DNA of 64,000 nucleotides. Source: Daucus carota subsp. sativus. Taxonomy: Eukaryota > Streptophyta > Magnoliopsida > Apiales > Apiaceae. The position numbers were made by a program, and so were the translations under genes. A model generated the notes under the pieces. That model did not search any database. It had not been told where the DNA came from and saw only the letters and a program-made list of their open reading frames with translations. The stretch spans positions 42,530,689-42,594,688 of the forward strand of contig NC_030381.2 of NCBI RefSeq assembly GCF_001625215.2, given 5' to 3'. Below, piece by piece: positions 1 to 13,441 of the stretch; within the stretch, counting starts at the first letter, position 1, and every line of letters starts with the position of its first letter.

Positions 1-37
1 TGAAATTTATAGGGTTTCCTGAAGAAGCAAAACTCAC

Positions 38-3000
38 CATAATCATGAAGTGAGCTCTGTACTGATTTTGTGGTATCAAACCACATCGTCACCTGAGTTC
101 TAGCGTTCCACTCATACTGGGATCATTCAGAACAAAGACAGTCGTATTAGAATACGTGAATGATGCAGCTGTTGAAAATCAAGTTAGATTTGTAACAAAA
201 ACATGAAGCAGGTAAAAGTAAAATTATAATAACATGAAGCTTGTGAACATATAGGTCGATTTGTAGGGTCAGTTGTCCCGCATACAAGTGTATTTGAACA
301 GAAATTGTTAAACAAGGATGGGTGATGGATATCTCATTGTTTTCTACATTAATTTATGAACACAGCATCCAATATTTAATTTCCCAGTCTCATGATTAAA
401 TTGATAAACCTGAAGAATTCGGCAACGGAAATTTTTAAGAACGGAACAGACCTTAGAGCCTGTTTCATGAATCAGCTAAAATCGAAATAAATGAAAAATT
501 CAATTCCATACGGAAATGTAATAATCAGGCACAGGCCTTGGACTCACAGATACATGTCCTAGTTCATTTTCCTTTACTTCTTGTCAAAGATGACATTATG
601 GAGAAGTAGAAAATATATTGACCACTGATGCAGAAAGCAAGGATAAGAAGACAGAATTATATAATTCTCACCTGCCTCCTCTCCTTGTGATTCATTGCCA
701 GATTTTTTGCACTCTCTAGCCATGTTCCAAGTAAAAAATTGTCATCAGCAGCTAGAAGCTCTTCAGTGTCTTTGATAAGTTGCAAAAATCTCTGGCTTTG
801 GTAGAGAAAAGTTTTTGTATCCTTTACTCGGAAGGCATTAATAGCATCCAAGTAAACCTGGTTTGCATACTTAGACAGCACTTGTCTAGTTAAGTCTACC
901 AAATCATACCTGTGAAATAGCCATACATTGTTAGTGCCTTTTATGGCGTATAAAAATGGAGAGACCAGCTTGACCTGAGACCACCACAAAAACTAATGTT
1001 TACTCAACTTAGCTAGGTTATGTTCCCACAAAAACATCCGTTGAAACATGCTCAGTAAATGTCTTTATCATGTATCAAATTGTACAATTCCATCCATACA
1101 AATTTACACTACCCGAGTCATTTAAGTAATTAAGAAGTGTATAAACTGCATCTCTTTTGCAATCAATTTTGTTAAATATTTACTATTCTAATGCCAAAAT
1201 GCAAATGGGCAAACATACCTTTATGCAGAATTCAATATTTTCAATATCTATTCTCGTATTTTCTTCAGTATATAGGACATATATTCATGTCCTCTTTCTT
1301 TTTTTGGATAACTAGAGACACTCAAGCATCGATTTTGGCTTTGAGAAGATTCAACTGGAGGTCGAGGGCGATACCATCACCATGTCTCTTGCTTTCAGCT
1401 TTAATGTGCAAAAAATCATGGACTCTATAAGATTTTAAAAATATCTCTAAAAGCCAAAAAAGAAGAGTCATTATCACATGGTGAAACGGTGCCATGGAGG
1501 TAGTACCAAGTATTTTAGCCAGAAGTTAATAATTTTAGATAATTTCCTAGTGATGTTAGTGTATTAATTAAAACTTTTGTTTTCATGGACCCTCTCAGAT
1601 CTGAAAACTGCCCCTTCACTTCTGTACTATGCATTTGTTTTAAGAAAATTGACTGCTATTTAAAACTTAATAGTCTAGTGACATGAGTCTCAAGCAAATA
1701 ACAGTCATAGTTGCTTTAGTCACATAGTACAGGAGGTTTGAATATTCAGTGCACTAGATGTTTACCTATATGTTAGGCTTCCAGCTAGAGCATGTTTTGC
1801 ATCAAGAAACAGCCTTAACGCTATAATGACATCATGAGTAGGATACCATAGATGTGATTGCGGCAAGGGATTAGTCGTTTCATGATAAGAAAATCTTCTT
1901 TTGTGCGGCCTGTATGAATTTTGCATCTGTTTCGGAGTCGTACGAGAAATTGTTCTTAATGATGGATCCCAATCAGGAAGCTTAACAATGAAATCAATGT
2001 TATGGTCCTGTAATTTGATCACACAAAAGAAGTTAGACATTTGGATAGAAACTTGACGAATCAGTGTATTAGTCAATATTAAATACTGGACTGAATTAGA
2101 CAAAGGGAAATGATATGTGTTACTACTAATGTCTAACAAGTTCCAACTGAGCCTAGAAGAACGTAAAAATTATTTTCCCAGCTTAACAACAAATGCATAC
2201 TCTTATATGTGCATTTTTACGACTTGTAAACATAAAAAAGGAAAAAGCATAGGGAAAATTTCCTCTTATTTTGGACAGGTCAAGGGTGCACTATTATGAC
2301 CCAGCACTTCATATGTTTATCTGCCTGGGCAAATTAGTTCCTGGAATCAATCAGAGAAATAATCTTTAATGTTAGTGATATGTGTGTAGTCTCACAGGGA
2401 CCAACATGCAGCAACTCCAGCAACATGACCCCCCCACCCCACCCCCCACAAACCTACCTGAACAGGGTCCTCCCTTTAATCCAACCTAGAACCAGCCCCT
2501 CTTTAAATTTGTATCAAAAATCTCACTCATCAGTCTGGAGTGTATTCCTTCTACTTGGAACTTATGATGTATTCATTATCATTAGTTTACTTTATAGTTG
2601 CTAAAACTAAGAATACTTGCAATGATTCCCTGTTCAACTCCAAATTAACCAAAAAAAAAAGAAAGAATTACTCCCTCCGTCTCCTTTACATGTCCATTTT
2701 GAGAAAAACACACATACCAAGGAATAATTGATTCTATAAACTTTTTCCTTGAATACCTCTAACCAATGTCTTGAAAACGGTGGAATACCCCTAATTAATG
2801 TCTTGAAAAAGTGAATTCAACTAAGTTTTAAATAAGTCGAGCCTTGGAAATAGAAATTATGGGAATAGATATGAAAAACTATCATTAAATTTGTTTTGAA
2901 AGTATAAATGGACATGTAAATAGGGACAAAATTTAACTTAAAAATGGACATGTAAAAGGGGACGGAGGGAGTACCAAACACTAAACTACATAGTATATAG

Positions 3001-6000
3001 ATATCAAACCACAACTAAAATCAAAAGTTTCAAATGCAAAGATGATATTAGCAATACAATTTCTTGTGCAGATGTATAAAGTGTTAGAATATAGGATGTG
3101 ATCCTAATAACGCCCCCTCCTAACACCTTGAGGTGTCAGAGCTTAGGTTTGCAAATAATCGAATTCGACACCCAGATACCCTGAACATTCTCATAATTTA
3201 TCACGGACAAGAATGCAAATTTATGCCCAAAGAACTGGTAACTTAACAAAAAGGAACTTTACAATTCAACCTCTAATTAAACTATATTCCATGTATTCTT
3301 ACACACACATTATATACTTATATATAATAAGCGTAAGGGAGATAATTTGGTCGCATGGTCGTGTGGTCCAAAAATTTACCATCCGTTGGATCGTATATTA
3401 AACAAATAAGCACCGTTAGATTGGAACAAAATTAAATTCTGTTCTATAAGGCAACTGATATCTACTTGCATGTTTATAATTCCTTTTTCTGAATCCAAAA
3501 CAAATTCTGTCTTTCACGTGTTTATGATTTTTTTTAATCTAAAATAAATATATTTCCTACCAGTTTTATTTGTAGAATCATATAAATCACACTGTCACAA
3601 ATTTTTTTATAATATATTTTAAAATTAATAAGCCGGATTTATGTGAGGAACGAATACAAAAACCTTTTCTTAATCCAGAATAGATTCTACCTTCTTATTG
3701 CATGTTTATAATTCCTTTTCTTTATTCAAAACAAATTATGTTTATCAATTTTAATCTAAAACCATATAAATTTTTTGAAAAATATTTAAATCACATTATA
3801 ATAATTCTAATATAAAAAATTTTATAAATATAATTTAATAGGAGTTGGCGTAACGTATTCTACAAAATATATTAAAATTTGATAGAAAGAATTTAATATT
3901 TTGACACAATACATACGAGAAAAGGAATGACTTGATTACAATAGTTTATTTGAAGTCATTAACGGCTGTGATGGTGTATTTACAACAGTTCTAACTTACA
4001 AACAAATCATAATTTCGAATTTTATTTTATTGAAAATTTTAATTTATTATTTATAAATTAAATTTTTTCATACCATATAAAATATATTTAAAAATTTTGT
4101 AAATAATTAAAAAGCTCCTGTGCCTTGCACGGGCTATAAGCTAGTATATATTATATCTATGTATCTATATATAGGCTGATTGGAGGTTGTAACAAGTAAA
4201 AGTGCATAGTCAATCCAAAGTTTTTTCTTTTTTCTTCTTGTATACATTTTACACGTGTATAGCTACATTTACTGCCACAGAGTTATTTTAAGATGTGTGT
4301 GTGTGTGTAATGAAAGTAAATAAATAGGTATAAGAAATTAACTAATTGAACCAGGTTAAACATACCGCAATACTATCAGTACAGTTGTAAACTGTGCGAT
4401 GCAAAATTTTCCAAGCTTCCTCAACCTCGCTAACTGCTTTACCATAACGTCTGCTTGAGTAATTTTTCAACCACTCCTGTCAAAGATAAAGCAAGTTCAA
4501 TCTGTATCCTAGAAAAATGCAAAATATTTACGAGATTGATGCATAATTCATCTACATATGGACATTGCCATACCTCACAAGTCACAAATGTGTAAAATGT
4601 TATGTTACAGATTTTTCACATAAGTAGTTCTAAAATCTAAACATATGTTTTGGATAAAAGAGCTTCTCGATAGGGCTATATCTTTGGACTTGGAGGTAAC
4701 TGGAGTCTATGTCTACCATTTTCTGTAATGATAATTTGAAAACTCCACAAATCCAATTACCTCAAGATCAACTTTATCACTTCGGAATGCCATTTCAGAC
4801 ATGAGTTCATAGACCACTGGATTCTGTTCTATACCTTCCATGCACATGCCAACACCAACCTGTTTAGAACACAGATATTGGATAAGAGAAGCATGTATAT
4901 GGCTAGATGATAAAACTGTATCTTCTGTGCTTGTCTTCTTTTTAAACACAAATTAACAATTTATTATATATTAACCATATGGATAGGCAAACACATATGT
5001 CATCTTCCAAGGAATCCCCATACCTAATAGTTTGCAGATGTTATGACCCACCTCTTATTATCAAGAAACCTACCTGATTCATAATACCATCGTAATATAA
5101 TTTGCTGCGTACCATGGTTGAATTTTCACTGAGGCGGGCATCAACTGGACCTGAAGCAACTGCATCCAATGTACCATACATCTCAATGTTTCCACCGAAG
5201 TTGTGCAGCATACACCTAATGTACATAATTAATTATAAACCCATAAGTGCACTGCCAAGACATAGTAACTGATCTTACATTAATTGTGTGAATAACAAGG
5301 GAGGTGAGTAACTAAGCACCAACTGTGAATAGTAGCAAGCCAATAATTCTTCAAGAGTTACATATTGTAATGAAAAGTTGTTCTGTAATTCCCAATCAAG
5401 GAACCAACAACTAAGTTGGTTCTCAGACTCTCACCTCCCCTTCCTTTTAAAGTAATCAGAATCTTAATTTATAACATCACTGACAGAAAAACTTAGTTTA
5501 GATGTACCAGAGATAAGGAGTGCCGTAAAATTGAGAGGAAGACTTCCATATGGGTGTGACATCAGCAAATAAATCAATAACTATCATCTTGCCAAATGGA
5601 ACCGAATGGAGAAGTGCCTGTCAATTGTAACAGTGTAAATCACACAATGATATAGTACCATGCCTCTACAAAAGACTAGCCTACTTAATAAAACATAATT
5701 AAAAGTACCATGCCTCTACAAAAGACTAGCCTACTTAATAAAATATAATTAAGAGAACAGTTATAAGTCCCCAATATTAAACAATAGATAATTACTGGAC
5801 AAAGGGAAAAGTAAAGGATCATCACAATTGCTTTGTAATTTTTTTAAATGAGATACAACTCATAATCTGCATCAGTTTTCTTTCTTCAAGTTATATTCGA
5901 ACATATGACAAGATTTCGAGAAATTGTAATGACAAATAAGATGCCAATAAGGTCAAGCTTAGATCTTATAAATTTGGGAAATATACATATAGAACCAAAT

Positions 6001-9000
6001 ATTAAGGTAGAGCAACAGAATTAACTTAGGTTCAAATTTCAACCAAGAAAATTCAGAGTATGGACATATCCTTCCACGTAAATGGGTGTGGTTGCAGAGG
6101 TCTATTTCTGTGAATAAAAGTATAAATGTCAAATTTTCTCCCTCTCATCTGTTTTTTCAACAATGAAACTATGATGTACACACTTCACAATACTTTTAGG
6201 CTGTTGTCTTTTGCGAAAGAAATTGTTACTTCTTGATCTCGTCCAAATATGTGACTGTAGCAATTCATTTCAGTAGCCCAGTATGAGAATGCAATACTTA
6301 TAAAGAATGACAAGAGGAGTACATGAGTTAGTGCAAGACGATAAAACGGGAAGAGTTTCACGGAGTGCATACTTTCATTTGTGGTGGTTGCCAGAACGAT
6401 GAGTCTGAATAGAACAACCAACCCTGAAAATTGGTACAAAAGATTAAAGTAAGAAATTGTGGCTTAGTTCTAAACTTTATAATGATCTGTGCCTACAATT
6501 TCAAATTTTGAATTATCCTGAAGGACCATGTGGACCAATATCTCTTTCGGAAGAGAAGTCAACTTAATTACAGAATAAGAGGGTTCCACATGCCAAGGAT
6601 TGGAAATACATATCTTAGAGGATCTAATGCTAAAACTCATATAAAGCTTAAGCATCTTAAGATGTCTTCAAAGAAAGATAGCTATATCTTCATAATCGAG
6701 AATTTTATACCTAATAATCATCTAATGTCAAACCCTATTGGGTTGACCTGTCAAAGAAATACCCAGTAATACAATAACAATTCCAGAACTTTCTACCTAC
6801 AAACCTGAGCCATATAAGGAGTACATTGCAGTAATGCTACTACTGTTTTTTAAAAAAATTTGAAGAAACTCATGAGAGCAAGTTTAACCAATGGATGCAT
6901 AAGATTGGAGGAAAAAGTATGCATTTTCGTAACCATCTTAACAGAAGCATCATAATGGTGACAAAGATTATCAGCAAGACGTAAAAACCTACTTGCATTA
7001 GCCAAACTGCATCTTTATCTGCTTTGGACATTGCCTTATAAACAGCAGAACCAAGAGAGGAAATAAAATCAGGATCATTTGTAGGTGGGGAATTCTCATT
7101 GAATGTATCACTGCAATGAACATTGTATGAAACCTGCATATGTTATTCTCAAGTATCCTGTTTATGTTTATTTTTCTAAAGAGAGGGAGAAATACCAGTT
7201 GTATATGTCTGTCACATCTCCATATTCTGCAGAAAAGAAATAAGGCAAAGTCTGTCAGTCATACATTCTTGGAAATAAAGCATCACACGGTTTACAGAAG
7301 ACTGTTATTCCTGCCTAATTTTTAAGATACTCTATAATAGATACTAGATAGCACAACAGGCGTTGCCAACGAAATTAAACATATAAAGAGACTGGAATTC
7401 CTTTCTATGCTGAAGTGCATAGATATAAGAATGCATTTTAATTTGTTTTTTTTTTATAAAATACCAAATGTACAACAAGTAATAATCAACACATTTGTAT
7501 GTGTGGGTGTATCCACAAGTGCATGATATCATTATGATCTGGCATCCATGGTAAGAACAAATACAATAGTATACATGTAATAGCGCAATAGGATGCAGAA
7601 GACAAGAAAAAGAAAATCTAGTTGTAAACAATTTTGAAACATTTCTTAAAAATTAGGTGGCCAAACCTTGGATTTGCTGCTTAATAAACGCCTCCCCTAT
7701 TTCTATGAACAAAGGATCCGAAGGGTCGAGAAGGAAAGTGCAGCACCATCGAGGATCACCGGTAACAGTGTTCCTGAGGTTAATAAAACGGCAAAATAGT
7801 ATGTCAGATTTCGATGTTGGTAATGAACAGTTTCAATAGTCAATACTGTGTATTTCTTCAGCAGAGGAAATTATAGGTTAAAAAATAGCATAACCCTGGA
7901 CAGGAGTATAGATTTATAAATTTACATTTTAAGCTAGCTTAGAGCTATACCATTCCCCGAGCCTAGTTATATTCGCAGAAGGATAAATCTTCTTCAGTGC
8001 TGCCGGAACATTCCCAGAAAAAGATGGGAGGACTAGGAAAAAGTATAAAACTTCAGGACAGTAATCAAATTTTGAACAAAAGCATAATAAAACTATCAAA
8101 AAAATCACCAGGCACTGAAAAAGCCTATCAAATAGTTCAGATGTGCCATCTATGAATCTCATATATCAGCAGTGTACAGAAATCAGAATGTTGCTTGAAT
8201 ATAGAGTAGTTCTCATGCAACAAATATTCATCCTCCATTTTATATTAGAACATGTACCTGGAGTCATGCCTAACTCTAACATCCGAGATAATATCTGTTT
8301 TTGCAGCCCCAACTGGTTATCTAACCAGTTTTGTGATAAAGGCCCGCCCCACCTGAGACGGTGCAAATTATATTAAACCAGTTGAGTAATGAAAACACAA
8401 AATATCATTTCAATGTTAGCTGTCGCATATTGAGATGTAAAGAAGATGGATGGATATAGAATTCAATGTGTTGCTCTTTTCAGTTAATGAAATTATAACA
8501 ATATCTAAAACTATATATTAAAAGTGGTTAAAGAGTGACAAAATTTGTTTGTCCTTAAGAGGTCTACACAGGCATGTATTAAATTTTGGTAAGCAATCAA
8601 ACGGTCAGTAAGCTAGAAGGAAAATCAACCTCAACCATGTGTCACTTAACAAAACAGTTTTCGTGGAATCATTTTCCAACATATTCCTGACTTCCTGGTC
8701 TTTGCTATGTAAATTGTTGGATAACATAGTGGCACCTTAACAATCTGATGTCTCAGTTCTATTAGATATCATAGGATATACAGGTTATGTGGAAATGATG
8801 TGGCTTAACTGGCTTCCGCTGCCTGCAGTGGGCTTTCATGTGTCATAAAGACCACATCTCAAGAGGAAGATGTTAAATGAACTGCACATACGGCTTCAAA
8901 GAAAAGAGAAAAATATACAAAGAAGAGCGAACCAAATCTTTAATGTTGCATGCTCACCACCACCCCTCATCTCATTTCTCTTTCTGACTTAATTATACCC

Positions 9001-12000
9001 AAAACTCATCTTCTCTCTACACTGTGCACCAAACCCATTTTTTCGGCCAGATTTTCACCAATGCAGGACAATGTCTCACACTCTCACCCAAAACAATCTT
9101 CTGTGAGAATGAAGCTATCTTCCGTATTTTATCAGTGCTAGTTTCGTTCAACTAATGATCAATTACAACATCCAGACTTCGAAACTCAAATTTGGTACTG
9201 AGTTTTAGTTAAAAAAATTGAGTTTGTTGATTATACAAATGATTGTTTTTACTTGACACTGGACAGAGAGATAAAAAAAGATGAAATGGTTTCATATGCC
9301 TACCCGTGCAAGTTTCCCATGCGAGCCCAGGCAAGAAAAGCTGGTCCCCCAAAGAAATCATCTAACTCCTGCTTACTGATATTAAATCCCTGTATACACA
9401 GCAGAAAACACGTTGGTTATGTCATACAACTAATTTACATAAAAATAGGATGAACCACAATAACAGTATGTAGGCTGTAAGCTGTCAATTACTTTACTCG
9501 TTCTTGCATATAACCCACGGTCCAAACACACATGACGAAATTCCTCAAGGGTTGTGTAAATTTCCTCTACTTAACATTATATCATTTAAGCGGCAAACTA
9601 CAGAAGAAACCATATCACATACTCCCACTGGGTACCAAGAGATGCTACAGAACCCTTAACAAGCCCACAAAATTCTCTTGTTGATTCTTACTTAAAAATG
9701 GTCCAGCCTAAATTCTCCAAGCTCCTGCGATATCATTACTCCCAACTAAGATCCCGAGTCATAACAAGCCCAGCATCCACAAAGTAGCCACAACATCTGG
9801 GGTCCTTGAACTAAATAGTAAATCATATCATGAGGTTGAGCTAAGTACATTCCCGAGTCCTCCAACCTCACGATTGAGTATTACACAGGCACAGATTCAC
9901 AAAAATTGGACATTTATGAGGTCTGAGCCTAATGAGCTTGACCTCTTAGCCTCATTATAGGTTTTTTTTAATCTATAAAAAGTGTAAGTTTACCGTGAAA
10001 ACTTTTTGCCAGATTGTTTCTTGTGCAGTAAATGCCAAAGGCAGATTAACTCCTTGTAATGCCATCCAATCAATCTCTTTCTCCCATCTTTCCCAATTCC
10101 ACCAAACATAAGAATCTGAAGATGAATATATAAGATATTACTGTTATCTAGCGAATTAGAAGATTAGGGGTTTACCGTATATATACATGAAATGTAGCAT
10201 TCCAGTTACCAACTAAATAACTTCTCAAGTTGTAGACTTGTAGTAATCTTTTTATAACAAGCCAGTCCATTGTCCACCTTCTTATAATCGTAACTATCTA
10301 CTGATCGCAGCTTTTGGTATTTATTCTTTGCTCAAAATTCCAGTAAATTAAATATGATAATTTTTTAAAACATGTGGATGGCACTTGAAGAATAACATGA
10401 TCATAAAATTGATAGATATACTGAACCATGCGGCAAAACTAGAAAACAAAGGCTATAGAGTATAGACTATAGAGTATCACAGCACTGACTGTTACATGAT
10501 TTAAGTAGCTTAAACAAACAAAGGCTATTGTTTCTATAGAACTCGAACATTTCTTGTGCATTAATTTATAGACTACATCAGTTTTATTTGATCAAACGCA
10601 TCAGCACCTTTTTACTTTAACATGGAATTTCCTTCTTTAAAAAAATTAGAAATCTTAATTGGCAAAAAAGAGAGAGTGTTTAGACAATCTTATTAATAAG
10701 CATATTATAACTTTATAGCACATGGACATTATAAAATTAAACAATTTTTTGCTCATTCTTTCTATCAAACCATCCAATATTAGAACCAGGTGCTTCTGGT
10801 CCCAAAAAACTTCGAAATTCTTCTTTACTTGATATTATTTCTCCACTGATTTGACATATTTACTCTTTATGGGTAAGTCATTAACAAAAAAACAAATTTG
10901 ATCATTATGGTCAGGATTTATCATACTGTTAATTCCTTCATTTCCAACAGTGAGGACATTCTTAGCACCTCATTGATGTTATAATTATATGATCGCTTAC
11001 GTCCAGTTCAGGCATCACCAATTGAGAAAATGAACTCATGAAATGCAATACTTACAACTGGAAGTGACAACATTTTGATAATAGTTCCACGGGACTGGTC
11101 GTTTAATTATCACTCCCTCGTCATTTAAGATACGGGGTAAAGCTCCTGGTTTAGGAATGGAAGCAATTTGAATTCCACCAGTCTTGTCCCATGAAATATG
11201 AGCACCGCACCAATACTTCAAATACCAGTGAAGTCCAGATGTGATTTCAACCGCTGTAGTGCCCCTGATACTGCACGAGTACAGAAATATAAGCACAGAC
11301 ATAAGTAGTAGCTCTCCTTAACTTATGAAACTCTTGGTCCTTTCTGGTAATTGCTTATGTTCTCCTTTTCTTTATTAAGATGGTAGCAAATAAAATTTAT
11401 TTATTATCGGTGGACCATTTTAATCCTTCTTTTCTCGAAAAGCAGCTTGATGAACCAAAAGTTAATCACATTAAGTGTTTTGGAGGGACAAAGTAGAAGC
11501 AAATTAGTATATAAATTATACGCTATGTGCTCCTGCTCTATATTATAAAATTTTAATCGTGTTCTGTCAAATACCCTACATTGCTAGTGAGGGTCATCTT
11601 ATTTTAGAAGCAAATATGTCAAAAGACTACAGAAGGACAAAATAAGTTCTCTCAGTTCTCGTTAACAATAATTTATCTTCTTACAAATATTAAAACAATC
11701 TGTTCTTTTAATCAAATCAGGCACTAATTAACAGCGACGACAAACATAATAAACTCAATTTTCAAGTCCTAATTTAAAAACAGAACAAAGACCAGGACAG
11801 AACATATTAGTAGTTCAAACATCAATGATCAATCCCTCGAAACAACTTCAATAGGAAGCTACATAACAAAAACAAAATCCTAAAAATTCTGTTAAGATTA
11901 TTACATTAATATGATTAGTCGATGTATAGTGGTATACAGTACATACATTATTTCCGGAGAATTCGTGCTTGAATTCTTGTAATTTGTAATCCAAAAGCAA

Positions 12001-12394
12001 CTTTTTCCACCACAAACAACCTGCCAATATTAATCAAAAGTAAAATTTCATCCAAAATCATTCTAAAACATAGTAGTAAACAAAAACCCCAGATAAAATA
12101 TCACAACAATGAAGAAAATGCAGCTTAAATGAAGAACAAAAATGGCACCTTTGGTATAATCTTGAACTCAAAACTAGACAAATGGGCAGGAAGCAATCTC
12201 TGAAGAAGAGCTTTTGCTGCATGTTCTTGAACATATGAAGATGATTTTTGTGTGTCTAAACGTTTGCTTAGAGACTCAATTGCTTCAAAAGGTGATGAAG
12301 ATGAAGATATAGGTGGTAATAATATTGCAAAAACTAGATACAATAACTTGAACAGGTACATAATTGAGGTTTGTTTTAAGGTAGTGTTGTGCAA
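38..12394 (-). CDS. NAGLU: Alpha-N-acetylglucosaminidase, 3' end outside window
   Basis: Lysosomal/vacuolar-type glycoside hydrolase (GH89 family) that removes terminal alpha-N-acetylglucosamine; the plant member is known as CYL1 in Arabidopsis. Eighteen exons read in frame from ATG 12394: 12149-12394, 11947-12020, 11056-11270, 9994-10115, 9304-9389, 8258-8352, 7951-8032, 7667-7773, 7196-7226, 6993-7110, 6373-6423, 5508-5618, 5113-5215, 4761-4859, 4366-4476, 1766-2007, 672-909 and 38-116; about 736 codons are visible. Family hallmarks are present: [72 protein letters not shown] and [16 protein letters not shown] hydrophobic N-terminal segment (from the second Met, residue 12) looks like a signal peptide. 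Plant homologues are near 800 residues, so one short terminal exon is probably missing to the left. The acceptor at 11271 was chosen over one six bases downstream because it restores the conserved IIRGTTAVE. Confidence 0.93.
2671..2971. mobile_element. Stowaway-like MITE in NAGLU intron
   Basis: Inverted ends CTCCCTCCGTCTCCTTTACA and the matching TGTAAAAGGGGACGGAGGGAG bound a 301-bp AT-rich element flanked by TA dinucleotides at 2669-2670 and 2972-2973. The CTCCCTCCGT end and TA target duplication are the signature of Stowaway (Tc1/mariner-derived) MITEs. It lies in the long intron between the exons at 1766-2007 and 4366-4476. Confidence 0.85.
3316..4144 (+). mobile_element. Probable non-autonomous Helitron
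   Basis: The 3' end is good: a short GC-rich hairpin (CCTGTGC CTT GCACGGG, 4117-4133) in otherwise AT-rich DNA, followed 7 bases later by CTAG and then T, the standard Helitron terminus. The 5' end is a guess at about 3316, where TATATATAATAAGCG resembles many plant Helitron starts. No coding capacity is seen. It sits in the same NAGLU intron as the MITE at 2671. Confidence 0.5.
5656..5755. repeat. 50-bp tandem duplication
   Basis: Two adjacent 50-bp copies beginning TACCATGCCTCTACAAAAGA, differing at only two or three positions, inside the NAGLU intron upstream of the exon at 5508-5618. A recent local duplication with no sign of function. Confidence 0.9.
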
Positions 12395-12463
12395 ATGTTT
12401 ACCTACAGTCCTTCTTGATTATCTACAAGTGGTAGACTGACGACAATAACAAGTGAGGGGACT

Positions 12464-12476
12464 CACGTGGGGCCCA
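12464..12476. promoter_or_regulatory. G-box and GGGCCCA element upstream of NAGLU
   Basis: CACGTG (12464-12469) is followed directly by GGGGCCCATTGG, which holds a TCP/site-II type GGGCCCA and an inverted CCAAT. The cluster is 70-85 bp upstream of the NAGLU ATG, where a core-promoter-proximal element would be expected. A second ACGT core lies at about 12496. The regulatory role is inferred from position and motif only. Confidence 0.5.
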
Positions 12477-13402
12477 TTGGTGATTGTTTGTGCCACGTAC
12501 GCAGCATCTATATTTATGGGGGTCGGAGTTTGGACCATGGAGAGCCCATTTGTTGTGCGGTAATTTGGAGTAGCTGCTGTTTATTGTGTAACTTGTGTTA
12601 TTCCTGCCAAGTGTTTGAGTTATTTCCAATTTCAAAAATGTTCTTTCTCCAAGTTTTGGCTAAAAGTGGACCTGTGAGATTAGTTGTTTATATTTCAAAA
12701 ATAGTTTTTAAAAAAAAAGTTTTTATAAATAGGATGTATATTATCATATGGTAATAAATGATACGAAATCTTACTACAGATATTACTATAGGTCTGTAGT
12801 AGTAGGCCAAATATAGCCAACATCAATTGGTTGGTTATATTTTTAGTCAAGGGTGATGTGTGGTTGGAATATAGCAAATTTCACATATTATCCATAATTT
12901 TTATTTATGGTATGATTTAATGAATCTCAGTTAAAGGTTTTGATGGGTTGGAGGTGCTATAAGACGTTCCATAATTTTCTAATAACATAAATGTCCTGTC
13001 AAGAAAGCTAGTATTGATCAAAAATCTACTGATTATTTCAAATTTTGATCTTTGGATCAGTCGTCAAAATTTGGATCATTAAATACCGATCCAAATTTGG
13101 ATCACCCATTTTATTAAAATATAATAAATTATTTTATATATCTTCCGTTCATGTGAGTTCAAAATGAATTTGTGACTATTAATATTTAATTAATAATAGT
13201 TTGTAATTAATAACTGATGCACACTCTTGATTAAATGATTCATTTTAATAAATGAGATTCATACTTTTTCCCCCTTTACAAATGAATAACCTCTGTCCTT
13301 TTTCTATAATCATTCATCATACAAAACGCAGCGTTTTATCCCCCAATAAAGCCATCTTCTCGAAACCCTGAAATCCCTAAATCAAGAAACGCCCAATTTC
13401 TC

Positions 13403-13420
13403 AAACCCTAAACCCTAAAA
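13403..13420 (+). promoter_or_regulatory. Telobox pair in NAA10 leader
   Basis: AAACCCTAAACCCTAAAA occurs 22 bp before the NAA10 start codon. The AAACCCTA telo-box is common just upstream of plant genes for translation and growth; a role for NAA10 as a ribosome-associated enzyme fits this. Position and motif are seen; function is inferred. Confidence 0.6.
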
Positions 13421-13441
13421 ACACCCCCCAGAAAACCCAGG

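Larger units (their letters stand above)
12395..13441. other. Head-to-head spacer NAGLU/NAA10
   Basis: About 1 kb between the two divergent start codons. The left side carries the G-box cluster, the right side the telobox-bearing leader of NAA10. The middle (about 12760-13250) is AT-rich with repeats of the form GATCCAAATTTGGATC and a segment ending GGGTTGGAGGTGCT, which resembles a decayed transposon end. No coding region is supported. Confidence 0.6.

Noticed and set aside
3060..3140. TGTTAGAATATAGGATGTGA as the start of a long terminal repeat
   Set aside because: It resembles some Copia LTR starts, but no second copy, primer-binding site or reverse transcriptase is found in the window.
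11036..11302. NAGLU exon boundary at 11264 (CAG before GGGCAC)
   Set aside because: It drops two conserved residues (IIRGTTAVE becomes MGTTAVE); the acceptor at 11271 keeps them.
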